This document shows positions 47,001 through 55,752 of a stretch of DNA of 64,000 nucleotides, in pieces. How positions within the stretch are numbered: position 1 is the first letter of the stretch; the number at the start of each line of letters is the position of its first letter. The notes beneath the pieces are model-generated. The model saw only the letters and a program-made list of their open reading frames with translations, had not been told where the DNA came from and did no database searches. This DNA comes from Phorcus lineatus (taxonomy: Eukaryota; Mollusca; Gastropoda; Trochida; Trochidae). Position numbers and translations under genes: made by a program. The stretch lies in the NCBI GenBank assembly GCA_921293015.1, contig OV121096.1, positions 10,295,000 through 10,358,999 on the forward strand. Direction: 5' to 3'.

Positions 47001-49246
47001 AGAACTGCAAATTACGAGATTGGAGCCGTTAGCCGTTAAAATGATATTGTATCACACAAAGTTTATTCACTTTCAAAATTTCATAAATGGATTGGTCAGT
47101 ATTCTCCGAAAGATGTGTTTCAACGTGGCGCTAAAACACAGGTTATATGGTGGATAGGTTCTTGGAAAAACTACAAAATTAAACGTTTTTCAAAGAAATC
47201 ATGTTAGATTGGTCTAATAAATTATTTTAACTGTCCTTTGCATGACATTAACACACAGTTTGGTGGAAATGGTAGAAGGAAAGTACAAAGATGAATTGAC
47301 ACACCTCAAAATCACAATGAACCTTTGTTTCGGAAGTGATATCAGAACACATATAAGGACAACTGTACTGAAAGGTCTTCAAGATAAACTATATCGACCT
47401 GACCTGAACCATAATAAAATTAAGGAAATCTGCCCAAACTTTATTTTGAAATGAAAGCTCGAGAAATCAAAACATATATATAATAAGCAAATAAGTCAGC
47501 ATGGGCCCGACCGTGCATCCCTAAAAACCTGAGTTCCCAGAATAACTTTGACGCAACTCGACTCAGACAACTAACAGATCGATCAGTTAAAAGTTCATTT
47601 GAAAACACTATCTAAAACGCTGACATTTTACAAAAAAAAGGTTTTAAAAAAACCCAAAGAAATCTCAAAATCTTGGTCGAACAAATTCTGAACTTCTGAA
47701 ATCAAATAGTACAACAAGTACAAAACATAAAACTCGTGAAAACATTAAAAACATTCACGTAATTGCTTGAAATTTAGCATTGCACTCCTTCTGTATGTAC
47801 ATAAAACGTCGTTCTGTAATCGGTCCGACACATTCTGAATTTGTTTGCACATGTCTTTGACCTAATAATTCAGAAGGTGGCATCCATGAACTTACGTACT
47901 TAATTTCAATACTGTTGTGTTCTAGTTATTCTCATCGGTGCTGTGGCTGGCGGTGTTGTCGTCTTGCTTGTCATTGTTGTCGTCATCATCGTCATTGTGG
48001 TCATTCTGCTGAGGTACGTTATTTGCATTTAGAGGTATCTTGAGTGAGGCTACTCGAGTTGTCGGCATCTGGCTCATCTGGGTGTTTTACGCGTCGTCAA
48101 CTTCACTACTTGGAACCAAGTCAGGACTGCCGAATTCTTTATAGTCGCTCTGTCACAGAGTTGTCGGCATCTGGCTCATCCTGGTTCCCTGGGTGGTTTA
48201 CGAGTCATCAACTACGCTACTTGGAACCAAGTCAGGACTGCCGAATTCGTTATTAGCGCTCTGTCACATATGGATAAGTCGCATGTCGTAAATGTAAACC
48301 AACGATCCTGGCCAATTTACATAGAGTGCATATAACAATTTTTTCTTGCCACCTTTTGGCCTATAAACCTAAATAATGCGACCTAAAATTTGACAACGTA
48401 AAAAGTTAAGGAAAGGTCTTTTATCTGCTTTCTCTAAAGTTAAACATACCATTTCCGCCTAACTGGGAGTTGCGATTAAGCAGTTTTGACCTGGGTTAGT
48501 GTAGTGCAGTTGGCAAAGCGTAACATACCAGGATGACATCTGGTTTGCAATGACTAACACCATGTCTTTGTCAAATCATTTAGATAGAAAATTGTGTATT
48601 TTACATATTTGAAACCATATTTCTAAGTTATCTCATTGATTGACTCAAGAGAGTGACAAACAACGGCCAAATTCAAACCTGAAAGTTTTATCGATGTACA
48701 AAATCTATTTACAGAAAGAACCTTCACAGTCTTGCTTTTAATTTGATGACCTCTCTGCATTATTATCAGATGTGGGTAAATTTTATCCTGTTTATTGAAG
48801 AAATGTAACACTCTTGTTAGCATTTGTCCCACAAGTCCTGACCAACGGATAGCTTAGTTTATTCAAGGTAAGTTATAATATAAATATTTGGTAACTGAAT
48901 TTCCCAATGAAATAATGTATTCATATATGACCCACCTTCAGATTCTTAAAAAGTAAAATTCAATTTCAGGAAGAAACGTCAAGTCCCGAAACCAAGTACA
49001 GACCCTGACTATACTACTCTAGAAAGGAACCGACCACCAAACCCGTACTGTGTGGCATCAGACCTTCCTCCAGCCTACGCCACTATCGGCGATACTGGTG
49101 AATCAGGGGCAGATTACTCTCGTCTTTCAGGGAGTGTTAATTCTCAGTACTGCTACATTCAGCCCCCTGCACCCTGTGAGGACGCCATGGGTTACCTCAG
49201 TGTCGTTGATGAAAGTAACGGAAAGTCGTTTTCTGCGATGACTTAA
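17022..49246 (+). CDS. Gene B: YWTD propeller, EGF-like, single-pass receptor with ITAM-like tail
   Basis: Exons: 17022-17079, 17223-17255, 39863-40084, 40813-40981, 41437-41564, 42350-42506, 43757-43863, 44440-44574, 45392-45484, 46611-46709, 47926-48013 and 48970-49246. All are GT-AG with matching phases, and they sum to 1,566 nt (521 aa plus TAA). Order: signal peptide 1-19; one YWTD propeller of about 261 aa with MYWTD, FYTD, MYWTA, LYWCD and FFTD blades; two Cys-rich MEGF/Draper-type EGF modules; Asn-rich stalk; TM 401-429; tail 430-521. LDL-receptor-type propellers usually bind ligands, and MEGF/Draper proteins act in engulfment; a recognition receptor signalling through tyrosine phosphorylation is inferred. 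It is too short for LRP4/5/6 and has no LDL-A repeats. Intron 2 is 22.6 kb, mostly transposons. Confidence 0.78.
17223..17255 (+). CDS. Gene B exon 2: 33-nt microexon
   Basis: Acceptor ATTTAG before 17223, donor GTAAGG from 17256, phase 1-1. Encodes DVPVNKSLNNQ, the short spacer after the signal peptide, with a possible N-glycosylation site NKS. The splice sites are good, but an exon this small needs transcript support. Confidence 0.55.
17256..19291. other. Intron 2, left part
   Basis: No supported gene. Contains a run of 21 C (17667-17687) and otherwise unassigned AT-rich DNA. Confidence 0.6.
19292..19444. repeat. Two small foldbacks with ATGTGGGACCAC termini
   Basis: 19292-19351 and 19386-19444 both begin AATGTGGGA[C/T]CACTCG and end GGTCCCACATT. 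A third copy lies at 37930-37990 beyond the BEL/Pao element. They could be parts of one older element (see findings). Confidence 0.6.
19797..20077 (-). repeat. BEL/Pao 3' LTR
   Basis: Matches 37363-37643 with one difference (A or T in GGAATCA[A/T]ATGTACTC). On the minus strand it is preceded by a purine-rich TTTGGGGCGGC (20078-20088), a candidate polypurine tract. Confidence 0.92.
20126..25498 (-). pseudogene. BEL/Pao gag-pol, main part, two in-frame stops
   Basis: One frame from 25498 to TAA at 20126, interrupted by TGA (24620-24622) and TAA (23375-23377). Gag C-terminal half 25498-24623; then zinc-binding clusters (CPYCNNNDHFLHTC; CYRCARFHKPEDC) and an aspartic protease motif (LLDDGS); pol from 23365 with RT (catalytic Asp at about residue 150, YVDN at 227-230), RNase H (FCDAS), integrase with HH-CC zinc site and the DDE residues (GIDCFGP, LSDRGTNFKG, and E in VWEREIK), and a C-terminal domain like the one usual in BEL/Pao integrases. 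The YVDN box, in place of YMDD or YVDD, is characteristic of BEL/Pao. Each stop is one base from a sense codon, so the copy is disabled twice here and a third time by the DNA transposon. Confidence 0.92.
25499..26390. repeat. Extra left terminal segment with a first copy of the terminus
   Basis: 892 bp from the outer terminus to a second inward copy of the same terminus at 26391. The sub-terminal part differs from the other ends (repeats of CTTTCCACACC and AGGAAAGAGGCACCC, 25540-25690). Its last 35 bp (ATTGCAGAAGATTTTCTTCT and on) recur at 31024-31058 in the loop. Confidence 0.8.
26391..31027 (+). repeat. Left arm of the giant inverted repeat
   Basis: Pairs with 32484-36698 in reverse complement along its length. 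For example, 27150-27200 matches 35890-35940. It is longer than the right arm because of about 450 extra bases at roughly 28970-29425. Non-coding by ORF content. Confidence 0.88.
31028..32483. other. Loop between the palindrome arms
   Basis: About 1.46 kb of unique AT-rich DNA. Contains a 78-codon frame at 31522-31758 with no recognisable motif, probably chance, and a GGGGGAGGGGGC-type patch near 32142. Confidence 0.6.
32484..36698 (-). repeat. Right arm of the giant inverted repeat
   Basis: Reverse complement of the left arm with scattered substitutions (several per few hundred bases by eye), ending in the terminus CGCGTTACTCCAGTG. It lacks the 450-bp left-arm insert. Confidence 0.88.
36699..37283 (-). 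pseudogene. BEL/Pao gag N-terminal part
   Basis: First plausible ATG at 37281-37283. Contains RSTRSRHVPAYLRDYI, then a long charged coiled-coil (QAAELQYEKKQAEYLEMKK through ERKLREAELHMKEAQL). This is the usual start of BEL/Pao gag. The frame is cut at 36699 by the DNA element; the rest of gag begins at 25498 in matching phase. Confidence 0.85.
37346..37362 (-). other. BEL/Pao tRNA primer-binding site
   Basis: Directly after the 5' LTR on the minus strand: TGGTCCCGCGAGCCGGA, starting with TGG as expected for pairing to a tRNA 3' CCA end. I could not assign the tRNA with confidence. Confidence 0.7.
37363..37643 (-). repeat. BEL/Pao 5' LTR
   Basis: 281 bp, see 3' LTR. Followed on the + side by the target duplication CCAAT (37644-37648). 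Confidence 0.92.
37649..39585. other. Intron 2, right part
   Basis: No supported gene. Holds the third ATGTGGGACCAC foldback (37930-37990). The rest is unassigned AT-rich DNA. Confidence 0.6.
39586..39900 (+). repeat. Tandem partial copies of the exon 3 acceptor region
   Basis: Acceptor-like AG followed by ACCTGA...GCTGGTAGGG occurs at 39650, 39786 and 39863, and a more degenerate piece precedes them at about 39600. The first two run into in-frame stops, so only the third can serve as exon 3. Confidence 0.8.
39863..40084 (+). CDS. Gene B exon 3: propeller start and first YWTD blade
   Basis: 222 nt, phase 1-1. NLIMLVGDNLPAIHHVSL is the first strand. AIDYDADRGVMYWTDVML is a clear YWTD repeat. 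Donor GTGAGG from 40085. Confidence 0.85.
40813..40981 (+). CDS. Gene B exon 4: propeller blade with FYTD
   Basis: 169 nt, phase 1 to 2. NGLAVDTSRSKIFYTDAG followed by a DGTGRDDIL loop and KPRAIVLHEE, the standard pattern of an LDL-B repeat. Confidence 0.85.
41437..41564 (+). CDS. Gene B exon 5: propeller blade with MYWTA
   Basis: 128 nt, phase 2 to 1. KMYWTAWGNDSYIASANYEG then GQPNGLTLDKE. The Asp of YWTD is Ala here. Donor GTAGGA from 41565 is weak but keeps phase. Confidence 0.8.
41775..42300. repeat. Degenerate minisatellite in intron 5
   Basis: About ten copies, period roughly 50-58 bp, of a unit around AGCAGTAAACATGTTTGTTT and CCTATCTGAGATTAT. Confidence 0.8.
42350..42506 (+). CDS. 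Gene B exon 6: propeller blades with LYWCD and FFTD
   Basis: 157 nt, phase 1 to 2. NDVLYWCDALTETIEAVNVD, then ISEPGAHYFDIFY and FFTDWTKR. Cys replaces Thr in YWTD. Donor GTAACA from 42507. Confidence 0.85.
42814..43098 (+). mobile_element. tRNA-derived SINE, full length, in intron 6
   Basis: The head GGGGTGGGATAACGCAGTGG (box A-like) is intact, while box B has decayed (GTGGTTTGGACTC). The shared middle (GTAAGGTTTGGGTGC, GGTTTCACTGCAATGCATAG) and tail CTTGAAAGCGGCGTTAA are present. Confidence 0.85.
43757..43863 (+). CDS. Gene B exon 7: end of the propeller
   Basis: 107 nt, phase 2 to 1. RAIRNIPARGGTVGSLATET and GIHVVSTADFS, the closing strands of the sixth blade. Acceptor TTTCAG, donor GTAAGC. 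Confidence 0.8.
44205..44290. repeat. Short tandem repeat (TGCTGATTATAT)n
   Basis: Five to six copies of a 12-13-bp unit in intron 7. Confidence 0.85.
44440..44574 (+). CDS. Gene B exon 8: EGF-like module 1
   Basis: 135 nt, phase 1-1. Eight cysteines, opening CPLGRYGAGCYECGHC and closing with GYTNQQCNQ, like the EGF/laminin-type repeats of MEGF and scavenger receptor proteins. Confidence 0.85.
44640..45115. repeat. Minisatellite in intron 8
   Basis: About seven degenerate copies, period roughly 65-70 bp, of a unit with TGTTCTATATGGGTACACAG, TGCATGCA and TACATGAGGGTGG. Confidence 0.85.
45392..45484 (+). CDS. Gene B exon 9: EGF-like module 2
   Basis: 93 nt, phase 1-1. CPFGSYGLDCEGTCESC then CHHVTGVCHP, the MEGF/Draper pattern. 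Being 93 nt and phase-symmetric, it could be skipped without a frameshift. Confidence 0.82.
46126..46475. repeat. Insertion with a large hairpin, specific to gene B intron 9
   Basis: Relative to the gene A unit (about 1326) this segment of about 350 bp is extra. Its right third (46356-46465) folds: TTTAATACTATTTTTATCA against TAATAAAAATAGTATCAAA. Likely a small MITE-like or foldback element. Confidence 0.6.
46611..46709 (+). CDS. Gene B stalk exon (single copy)
   Basis: 99 nt, phase 1-1. VDPNEGSTTNPTGKNDGDNS and on, Asn/Gly/Ser-rich, homologous to the amplified exon of gene A with about 8-9 residue changes. Acceptor TTTTAG, donor GTAAGA. Confidence 0.85.
47926..48013 (+). CDS. Gene B transmembrane exon
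   Basis: 88 nt, phase 1 to 2. Residues 401-429 are continuous Ile/Val/Leu/Gly/Ala, then Arg 430. Differs from gene A at very few bases. Confidence 0.88.
48046..48270. repeat. 112-bp tandem duplication in intron 11
   Basis: GAGTTGTCGGCATCTGGCTC starts at 48046 and again at 48158. Gene A has a single copy (4149). Open frames across it are intronic. Confidence 0.85.
48970..49246 (+). CDS. Gene B cytoplasmic-tail exon
   Basis: 277 nt to TAA at 49244-49246. RKKRQVPKPSTDPDYTTLER opens it. Tyrosine motifs: YTTL (444-447), YATI (466-469), YSRL (479-482), YIQP (492-495) and YLSV (505-508). YATI and YSRL are nine residues apart, an ITAM-like but slightly wide spacing (canonical 6-8). Pro-rich and acidic flanks; no kinase or TIR domain. 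Confidence 0.87.
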
Positions 49247-50568
49247 GTTTGTGGAAATGAAATTAGTTTTAATGTCAATTTCTGAACTTATATAAACTGA
49301 AAAGATCAAACTAACATTATTTCGATTAGATAAAGAATGAGTGGTTTGTAAATGTTATAAAGCGCTTATGATGTACATATATGCGATTACATACGCCATA
49401 TAAAGACAAAGGGTTTGGTGTCTACTATTGGTCTTTCTGACACTATGTCTTAGTGCTACAAACCATCGCGGAGAACATAGAGCGTAAGTAAGGAAGAAAT
49501 AGGAGAACGTTCTTACCATTGAATCTTCGTATATCTGTAACTCAATTTTTTAAATGTACAGCAAATGTATTTCAACCAGACTTTTGCGTAGCAACCCAAC
49601 CAACGTCAAAACGTTGCATTATCTTATGAACAAAGAAGTTGTTATCTGTATTTATTTTCATTCTCATACTGCAAAGCTCTTTAAGGCCTTTAAATGAAGC
49701 TTTTCATTGTTTTTATTCCAACTTTTGTCTTTAAACACTGAGAAACGCCGCTGATAAAATTTCAATATTCATATCCGCTATCGATATAGGAATGTTAATC
49801 ATTTTCTAATAATTGCATATTAAATATACTCAAAAAGATGGAGAAACATGCCGAAAAAATGTGGATTTTCAGGTAATATTTCATGTATAAATGGTGCGAT
49901 GCAGTACGTAAGTACTCTCATAGGGACTTCCAAAATAAGATAATTTTCCTTGCTTCGTAATAAGCTTTTAATTCTTTGTTAATGCACATATATATTTGTC
50001 TTGTCGTGATTTGCATATACATTTTATGTTCATTGTTCTCTAAATAAATGTATCTGTGACTTTTTAACATTCTAATATTCATTTTGTACTTTAATTTGAA
50101 GGACAGTGGCACATGGCTTATATGACTTGCATTATTCTATTTTCTTAAAATATTTGGATAAAACGAAAGGGAGAAGATTTCAATTTAAAATTAATATTGA
50201 TCTCCCCTGTAAGTACACTCTCAATTTTATATATTCCTTATTATATAGATGTACATGTATTTGAATTTAAGTTCGTGCATAAAATATACCATAGCTTAAT
50301 GAATCCTTTAATATAATATATACTGGTTTATATAGTTGAATGTCTGGTATGGATTTTCTTCAAAGACATATATATTGAGACATAAATATAAAACTATGAA
50401 AATATTATCTGTGCAGTTGATATGTTATTCTTAATCTAAGTTTCTAAGATTTGGTATTTCGCAATCAAAGTTTGTAATGCTTTAGCGATTGAATAGTTGC
50501 AAACTTTAGGCATGTTAATCAAATTTTATGAGGGATTCAATAGTATTAACTTTAAGTATTTGTTATTT
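49247..50568. other. 3' flank of gene B
   Basis: Aligns by eye with the gene A flank, skipping the segments inserted there. Probably includes the 3' UTR. No further gene seen. Confidence 0.6.
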
Positions 50569-50669
50569 CATCCTGCTAAATCAGCGTAAATGAATCCGCT
50601 TCGCTGCTTCTTATACCCTGATCTCTTTCAAGTCAAGAGTGGATTCATATACGCCGATTTAGCAGGATG
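50569..50669. mobile_element. 101-bp MITE-like foldback
   Basis: Ends CATCCTGCTAAATC and GATTTAGCAGGATG, with pairing continuing about 30 bp inward. Flanked by TGTTATT and TGTTACT. The gene A flank (about 14727) reads straight through TTTGTTATTCGACTACC, an empty site. Confidence 0.75.
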
Positions 50670-51063
50670 TTGTTACTCGAAAATTTTTTTAACTACTTTA
50701 ATTATACATGTATAAAATCCATTTCATATATGTGATACATGGTGTATCTGCACAGATTTTAGTTTTTTTCATAACCAGCGAAATATGAAAATTAAATCAT
50801 ATGTATGCCTTCGGATCTCAAAGAGCTCGTAATGAGATTGCTTTATTAGAAATCGGTCTACGTCTCTTTAATGAATTGTTTGATCTATTTTTTTCAAACT
50901 CAGATATTTAATTGCTTATTATCATTTCAATTTATATGAATGTATGTTTATCAACCGAAAGAGTTCCGATTTACTTGTAAAACTAAAAATAGTTTATGAC
51001 GAAGAATTTTGTTTAAATTGAAGTTGTGTTTTTAAAGATATTAAGCATGTAATGTAAAAGATC

Positions 51064-51065
<2 letters not shown>

Positions 51066-51138
<73 letters not shown>
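51066..51138. repeat. (TA)n microsatellite
   Basis: About 36 TA units, followed by an AAAGAAGAAAGAAAG purine run. Confidence 0.97.
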
Positions 51139-51140
<2 letters not shown>

Positions 51141-52250
51141 AAAGAAGAAAGAAAGAGTAAACATCGGATGGTTCTGACTGGATCAATCTTCTTTCATTTT
51201 TTCATTTCGACCAGTGTATCGGTCTTTTCAAGTATATATAGAATTATAGAAGCGACGATGCCTTGAGACATGGACAGGGAGATAACTCTTAGTCTCTCAG
51301 TAATTTGTCCGGCAACAGTTGTGGAGCACAGTAGTGGCCTCTGAAAGTAATGGCCCGGTTAATGAACATATAATTCGGACCTTTTACTATGATTCGTCCC
51401 CGACAAGACACGCAATCTCCTCAGTCTACCCAGCTGGTCATTTGGGTAATACTCAAGAGCAGTATTGGCCATCACAGGTGCAAAAAGAGCTTAATAAATT
51501 TCACTGAAGTACTGTTTCCTTACTTAAAGTAAGAGTGAACTTTTTGGTCTTTGAGCATGTTCATGCATAGAAATAGCTTTAGATAATATTTTTAATCATT
51601 AGATGCTACACCCTATCCTGCAGAACAGGACAATACATACCTCAATTAGCCCTCATTCTGTTCCTAACGAACACGTATGTTGTTTCTGTCATTTAAGGTC
51701 TGTTGTTAGATATAAGTTGTATTTTAATGATAAAACAGTAACCATTTTCACATACCTGTCTTTGCGAAGAAGGTTTTTAGTTAAGTTACAGCTATGGGTT
51801 AAAATTTCCGTAGTAGTCGGTATGTTTGTGCCATTAGGGGCAGAAAGGTCAGTAGACACAACGTCTACCTATATATCTGCAAACCTCTTGAACCGGACCA
51901 AAAGTTATATAAACGAAGATAGTGGATTTGAAACCCTGAAACTCAGGTTCACAGGTAACGTCTTTCCTATCCGAACTTACAGGCATCTTGCAGGTTGATG
52001 GACATCCTGTCAGAAGTAACGATTGTTACAGCATCATGTATGTATATTTTAGGTCCTCGCTGGCCAGTTGACAATGAGTGTATTTAAATACCTTACTATT
52101 CTCGTTCTGGCATATAAAACTGTTATATTACTATATCTATATAAGGGGTTTTAAAAGTAAATTTTTACAAATAGAAATATATATTCAGTTTGGAAAGATT
52201 GCAAGTGTAAGTGTAAACCATAAATGATATATTTTCCTTGCGTTTCAGCA
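51139..52250. other. End of the duplicated flank and unassigned DNA
   Basis: 51240-51540 still resembles 15150-15560. An open frame at 51603-51998 (131 codons) shows no motif that I recognise; I do not call it a gene. Confidence 0.5.
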
Positions 52251-52289
52251 AAAAACTCGGTCTTGCCCATGCAAGTGCTTATGTGCTAT

Positions 52290-53280
52290 TATATATCCAT
52301 CCAATCGGTGATATCATCAGGAAACATGGTCTGACCTTTCACCTCTACGCAGATGATAATCAGATAATCAGATCTATATATCAAACCATCTGATATGGAT
52401 ACCGGAATCGACCGAATCGAAGCCTGTGTAGGTGAAGTTAGATCATGGATGACACTGAACTTCCTCAAACTAAACGACAGCAAAACGGAATTTCTACTGC
52501 TTGGTTCAAGACAACAGCTTTTGAAAGTGCCTGGAGGTTTGTCCCTTAACATCGGCAACAGCAGGGTTATGACTACTCCACCTGCAAGAAATCTGGGAGT
52601 AATCTTTCAATCCAACATGTCCCTAGAACTGTATGTCAAGCCTTTGCAAGGCTTGCTTCTTCCACATTCACAACATTAGTAAGATCCGGCATCTCATTGA
52701 TACTGAGACCACAAAGCTTTTGATGCAGACACTGATCACATCTAGATAGGATTACTGCAATTCCCTCTTCTTCCAGATCCCATCATCTCTAATAGTTAAG
52801 TTGCAACGAATCCAGAATACAGCGGCAAGAGTTGTAACACGCACTCCGCGAAATGATCACATAACTCCAATTCTGAAGACCCTCCACTGGCTGCCTGTGA
52901 ATTTCAGGATTCATTACAAGATCCTCCTTCTTACTCATAGCTGTGTATGACGAAACATCATGTCCCTATCACGCCTATATACTATCACGCTCTCTTCGTT
53001 TTGTCGACCACCTTCGATTGTCCGTCCCCATCACAAAGACATCAATGGGTGATCGATCCTTCTCTGCATCAGCCCCTCAACTGTGGAATGAACTCCCTCT
53101 TTCTCTGAGAACTGTTCCTGACAAATCACATTTTAAGACACTTTTAAAGACCCACCTCTTCCAGCTTGCTTTTGATACATAGATTTTAGCCAGTTCTTTT
53201 CTCCTTTCCCTGTAAACAGCGCCACTGAGCAACCTACTGGATGGAAGTTAGGCGCTATACAAATATATTATTATTATTAT
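52290..53280 (+). mobile_element. 5'-truncated L2/CR1-like LINE, RT 3' part and tail
   Basis: Frame pieces in order: FHLYADDNQI (RT active site, about 52340), WMTLNFLKLNDSKTEFLLLG (52450-52510), HWLPVNFRIHYKILLLTHS, then SFSASAPQLWNELPLSLR and HFKTLLKTHLFQL to the stop at 53180. The pieces sit in different frames, so the ORF is broken by indels. The 3' end GGCGCTATACAAATATATT runs into a (TTA)n tail, as in the L2 and CR1 groups. Confidence 0.88.
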
Positions 53281-55616
53281 GTCACAAGCGCTCGGACCTG
53301 TTCATTGTGTACTACATGTAGGCAGGCATAGTTCACAGCAACGTGTTAACCTCTCCTCAAGCAGCAATGTCGCCATAATAGGTGTATGGTCTATCTCACT
53401 TTAACATAATGGACACATTTATTGAAAATGTTTTGTATGTGTAATGTATTTGGCGCATTTTTTCCATATGTTTCGACTGTTTAAACTGTGGTGTCTTTCA
53501 ATCTGAAATTAAGCTAAATTAGTTTTCATACAACTAGTGATAGGTTTGCTTTTCACAACAATTTACTTTATTTCCAGAACATTATATTTGAATGACTATT
53601 CAATTCTCAGACTTGCCTTCGTTACTTAACACGTGTCTGGAGAAGTTCCCGTCCCAACATTAACTTAGCTAAATTTCATTTCTACTTGTATATTGTATTT
53701 AGTGCAATTGAGTTACTGTGAGCATTTATGGCAATGCTCTTGCACACTCAATCTGAACATATAAACCATACAAAAAGAGTAAAAAGGGCAATCTCAAATG
53801 TAAGTGTTTTGGCTTAATTATAACATTCACACCTATTTCTTAAAGCTGTATAACACCCCTGTGGCTAATAATCTATATAATAGGTCGGTATTTTTTTTCT
53901 TAAAGGAGTCACAATTGACTGAGCTGTGATGGGAGGAAGTCAAAATATCTTGCTTCACTGGTCAAATGAAACTAATTTGACAGTTAGGTTGAACGACCTT
54001 TTCGCGAAATGTATGTCTCAGTAAAAAACTGAAAGTTTTTTTAAGGAACGGTATTTCTCATAGACGCTTGAAACTGTTTAAAGAGCTTTCTGGCAAGCCG
54101 TTGATATATCAGGTGGTATTATAGTACTTGATAGTTCAAATAGTCAGAGATTTAAATGTATTTGGTTACAGGACATTTATATACAAAAATAGGTTCAGTA
54201 TCTTTTAGACATTAAAAATTTCACCAGTTTCTAGTTTGACAGTTTTCTCCGACTGTATTTCACCTGTCTGCTATGACGTCAAACGTGGCATTCTTGTTGC
54301 AACTTTAAACTATACAATGCTTATAATGGTTTAATTTATTCTATATTCTGGCAAGGATTCGTCCTGATACAAATTCAACAATTCACTGGGAAAGAAACGT
54401 TTTTCACAAAAAATTCATGTTTCTAAATCACCAAGTCTTCTCTGAAAAGGTTGTTTTTTTATGAGAATGTTCTAGGTTTGGATCCAAATCTTATTAACGT
54501 TTTTTAAAAACAGCTTGGTTTCAGCCCTTGAGATTTCATGAACCCATTTCATGTTTAAAAAACCAATCATATGCACTCGTATTTAAATAGATTCAAACCA
54601 ATACAGTATTTCGAAAAAAGAATTTCATGTTGCTGTTGCGTCGTTTGCTCATCATCTTATTTTACCTGGTGGATATTTCGATCTCTGATTTGACTTTCTA
54701 ACCCCAAATTATAACAATTTCAAAATCATCAACAGCAATAGTACAACGTCGCTCAAGTTATGTTAGGTTGGTCGTGAAACACTATATGATACACATGTTA
54801 GATGTTTTTTGATTTCGTGACTCGTGAAAAAAAATCAAAACCATATAGAGAAAGATTAAAAAGCTAGTGATGTATGTGAATAAAAATGAGTATTTAATGT
54901 GTTTCCCGAACGAGAGCACAATTTTCGTAAATCATATCCAAATCTTTCGACAGCATCTCTTTACAATAAAAAGAATTGATTTTGTTGCGTTTACTTGTAG
55001 TCTTTAAAACATGAAGCAATTTTTCTATGCATGCAGAATAAAATGTGCATTCATGTCCTTTGCTTCTTTATACAAATGTTGCTTTAAGCATCGATAGAGG
55101 CACAAATCGTGTAGCATAATCTTAAATAACTCATTCTAGCTATACATGTATAGTCCAATAGAAACGAGATCTACTTGCGCAGCCTACTATTTAAAGCGAA
55201 TTCACGGACAAAGTTCTGGCATATGACGTGAAAACAATTTTCTGAAACATTGTTCATGTATGTTGATCAAAATATATGCTCATGTGCTTATATTAAACAC
55301 GCTTATATGTTATATGAGTAATGAAATATCCTGCCAAACTATCACCACCTACTGTATAAAAAAACATATTTTTTGCAACTTAATTGATGGCTTCTAGAAA
55401 TTCTAAGAGGCAAATAAGCTGTTTTAGAACCTAGTTGGCAAAGCGGTCGTAAAATGTGGTCAAAAGACTCATTCCTGGATTACTATGTACTCAATCTCAT
55501 CGGGAACGTTTTTATTCTCGCAACTAAAACATATGAGACAATATAAATTCGATCTTAAACTTAAACTTTATCGTTTTGATGATCACCAAATTTACACCTA
55601 GTGGCGATATTATTAC
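53281..55616. other. Unassigned non-coding DNA
   Basis: No supported gene. A stretch near 53900-54180 loosely resembles 57530-57700 (shared AGCTGGTATTATAG-like words), perhaps an old repeat family. Confidence 0.5.
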
Positions 55617-55752
55617 GAGGTGAGGTGAATAGGGGTTTAACGCCGCTTTCAAGAGTATTTCACTCATATCGCGGCTGCTTGATTACTGTAACACTATTGT
55701 GGCTATGTATTGCAGTGAAACATGCGAGCATCCGCTGGAACTAGCGAACCAT
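55617..55752 (-). mobile_element. tRNA-derived SINE, 5'-truncated
   Basis: Inverse of the family tail (GGTTTAACGCCGCTTTCAAG) followed by the conserved middle up to GGAACTAGCGAACCA. The head is absent. Confidence 0.8.

Noticed and set aside
51603-51998. 131-codon open frame with a hydrophobic patch
   Set aside because: No recognisable domain, no convincing start or acceptor, and no counterpart in the other flank. It could be an exon of an unknown gene but I cannot support it.
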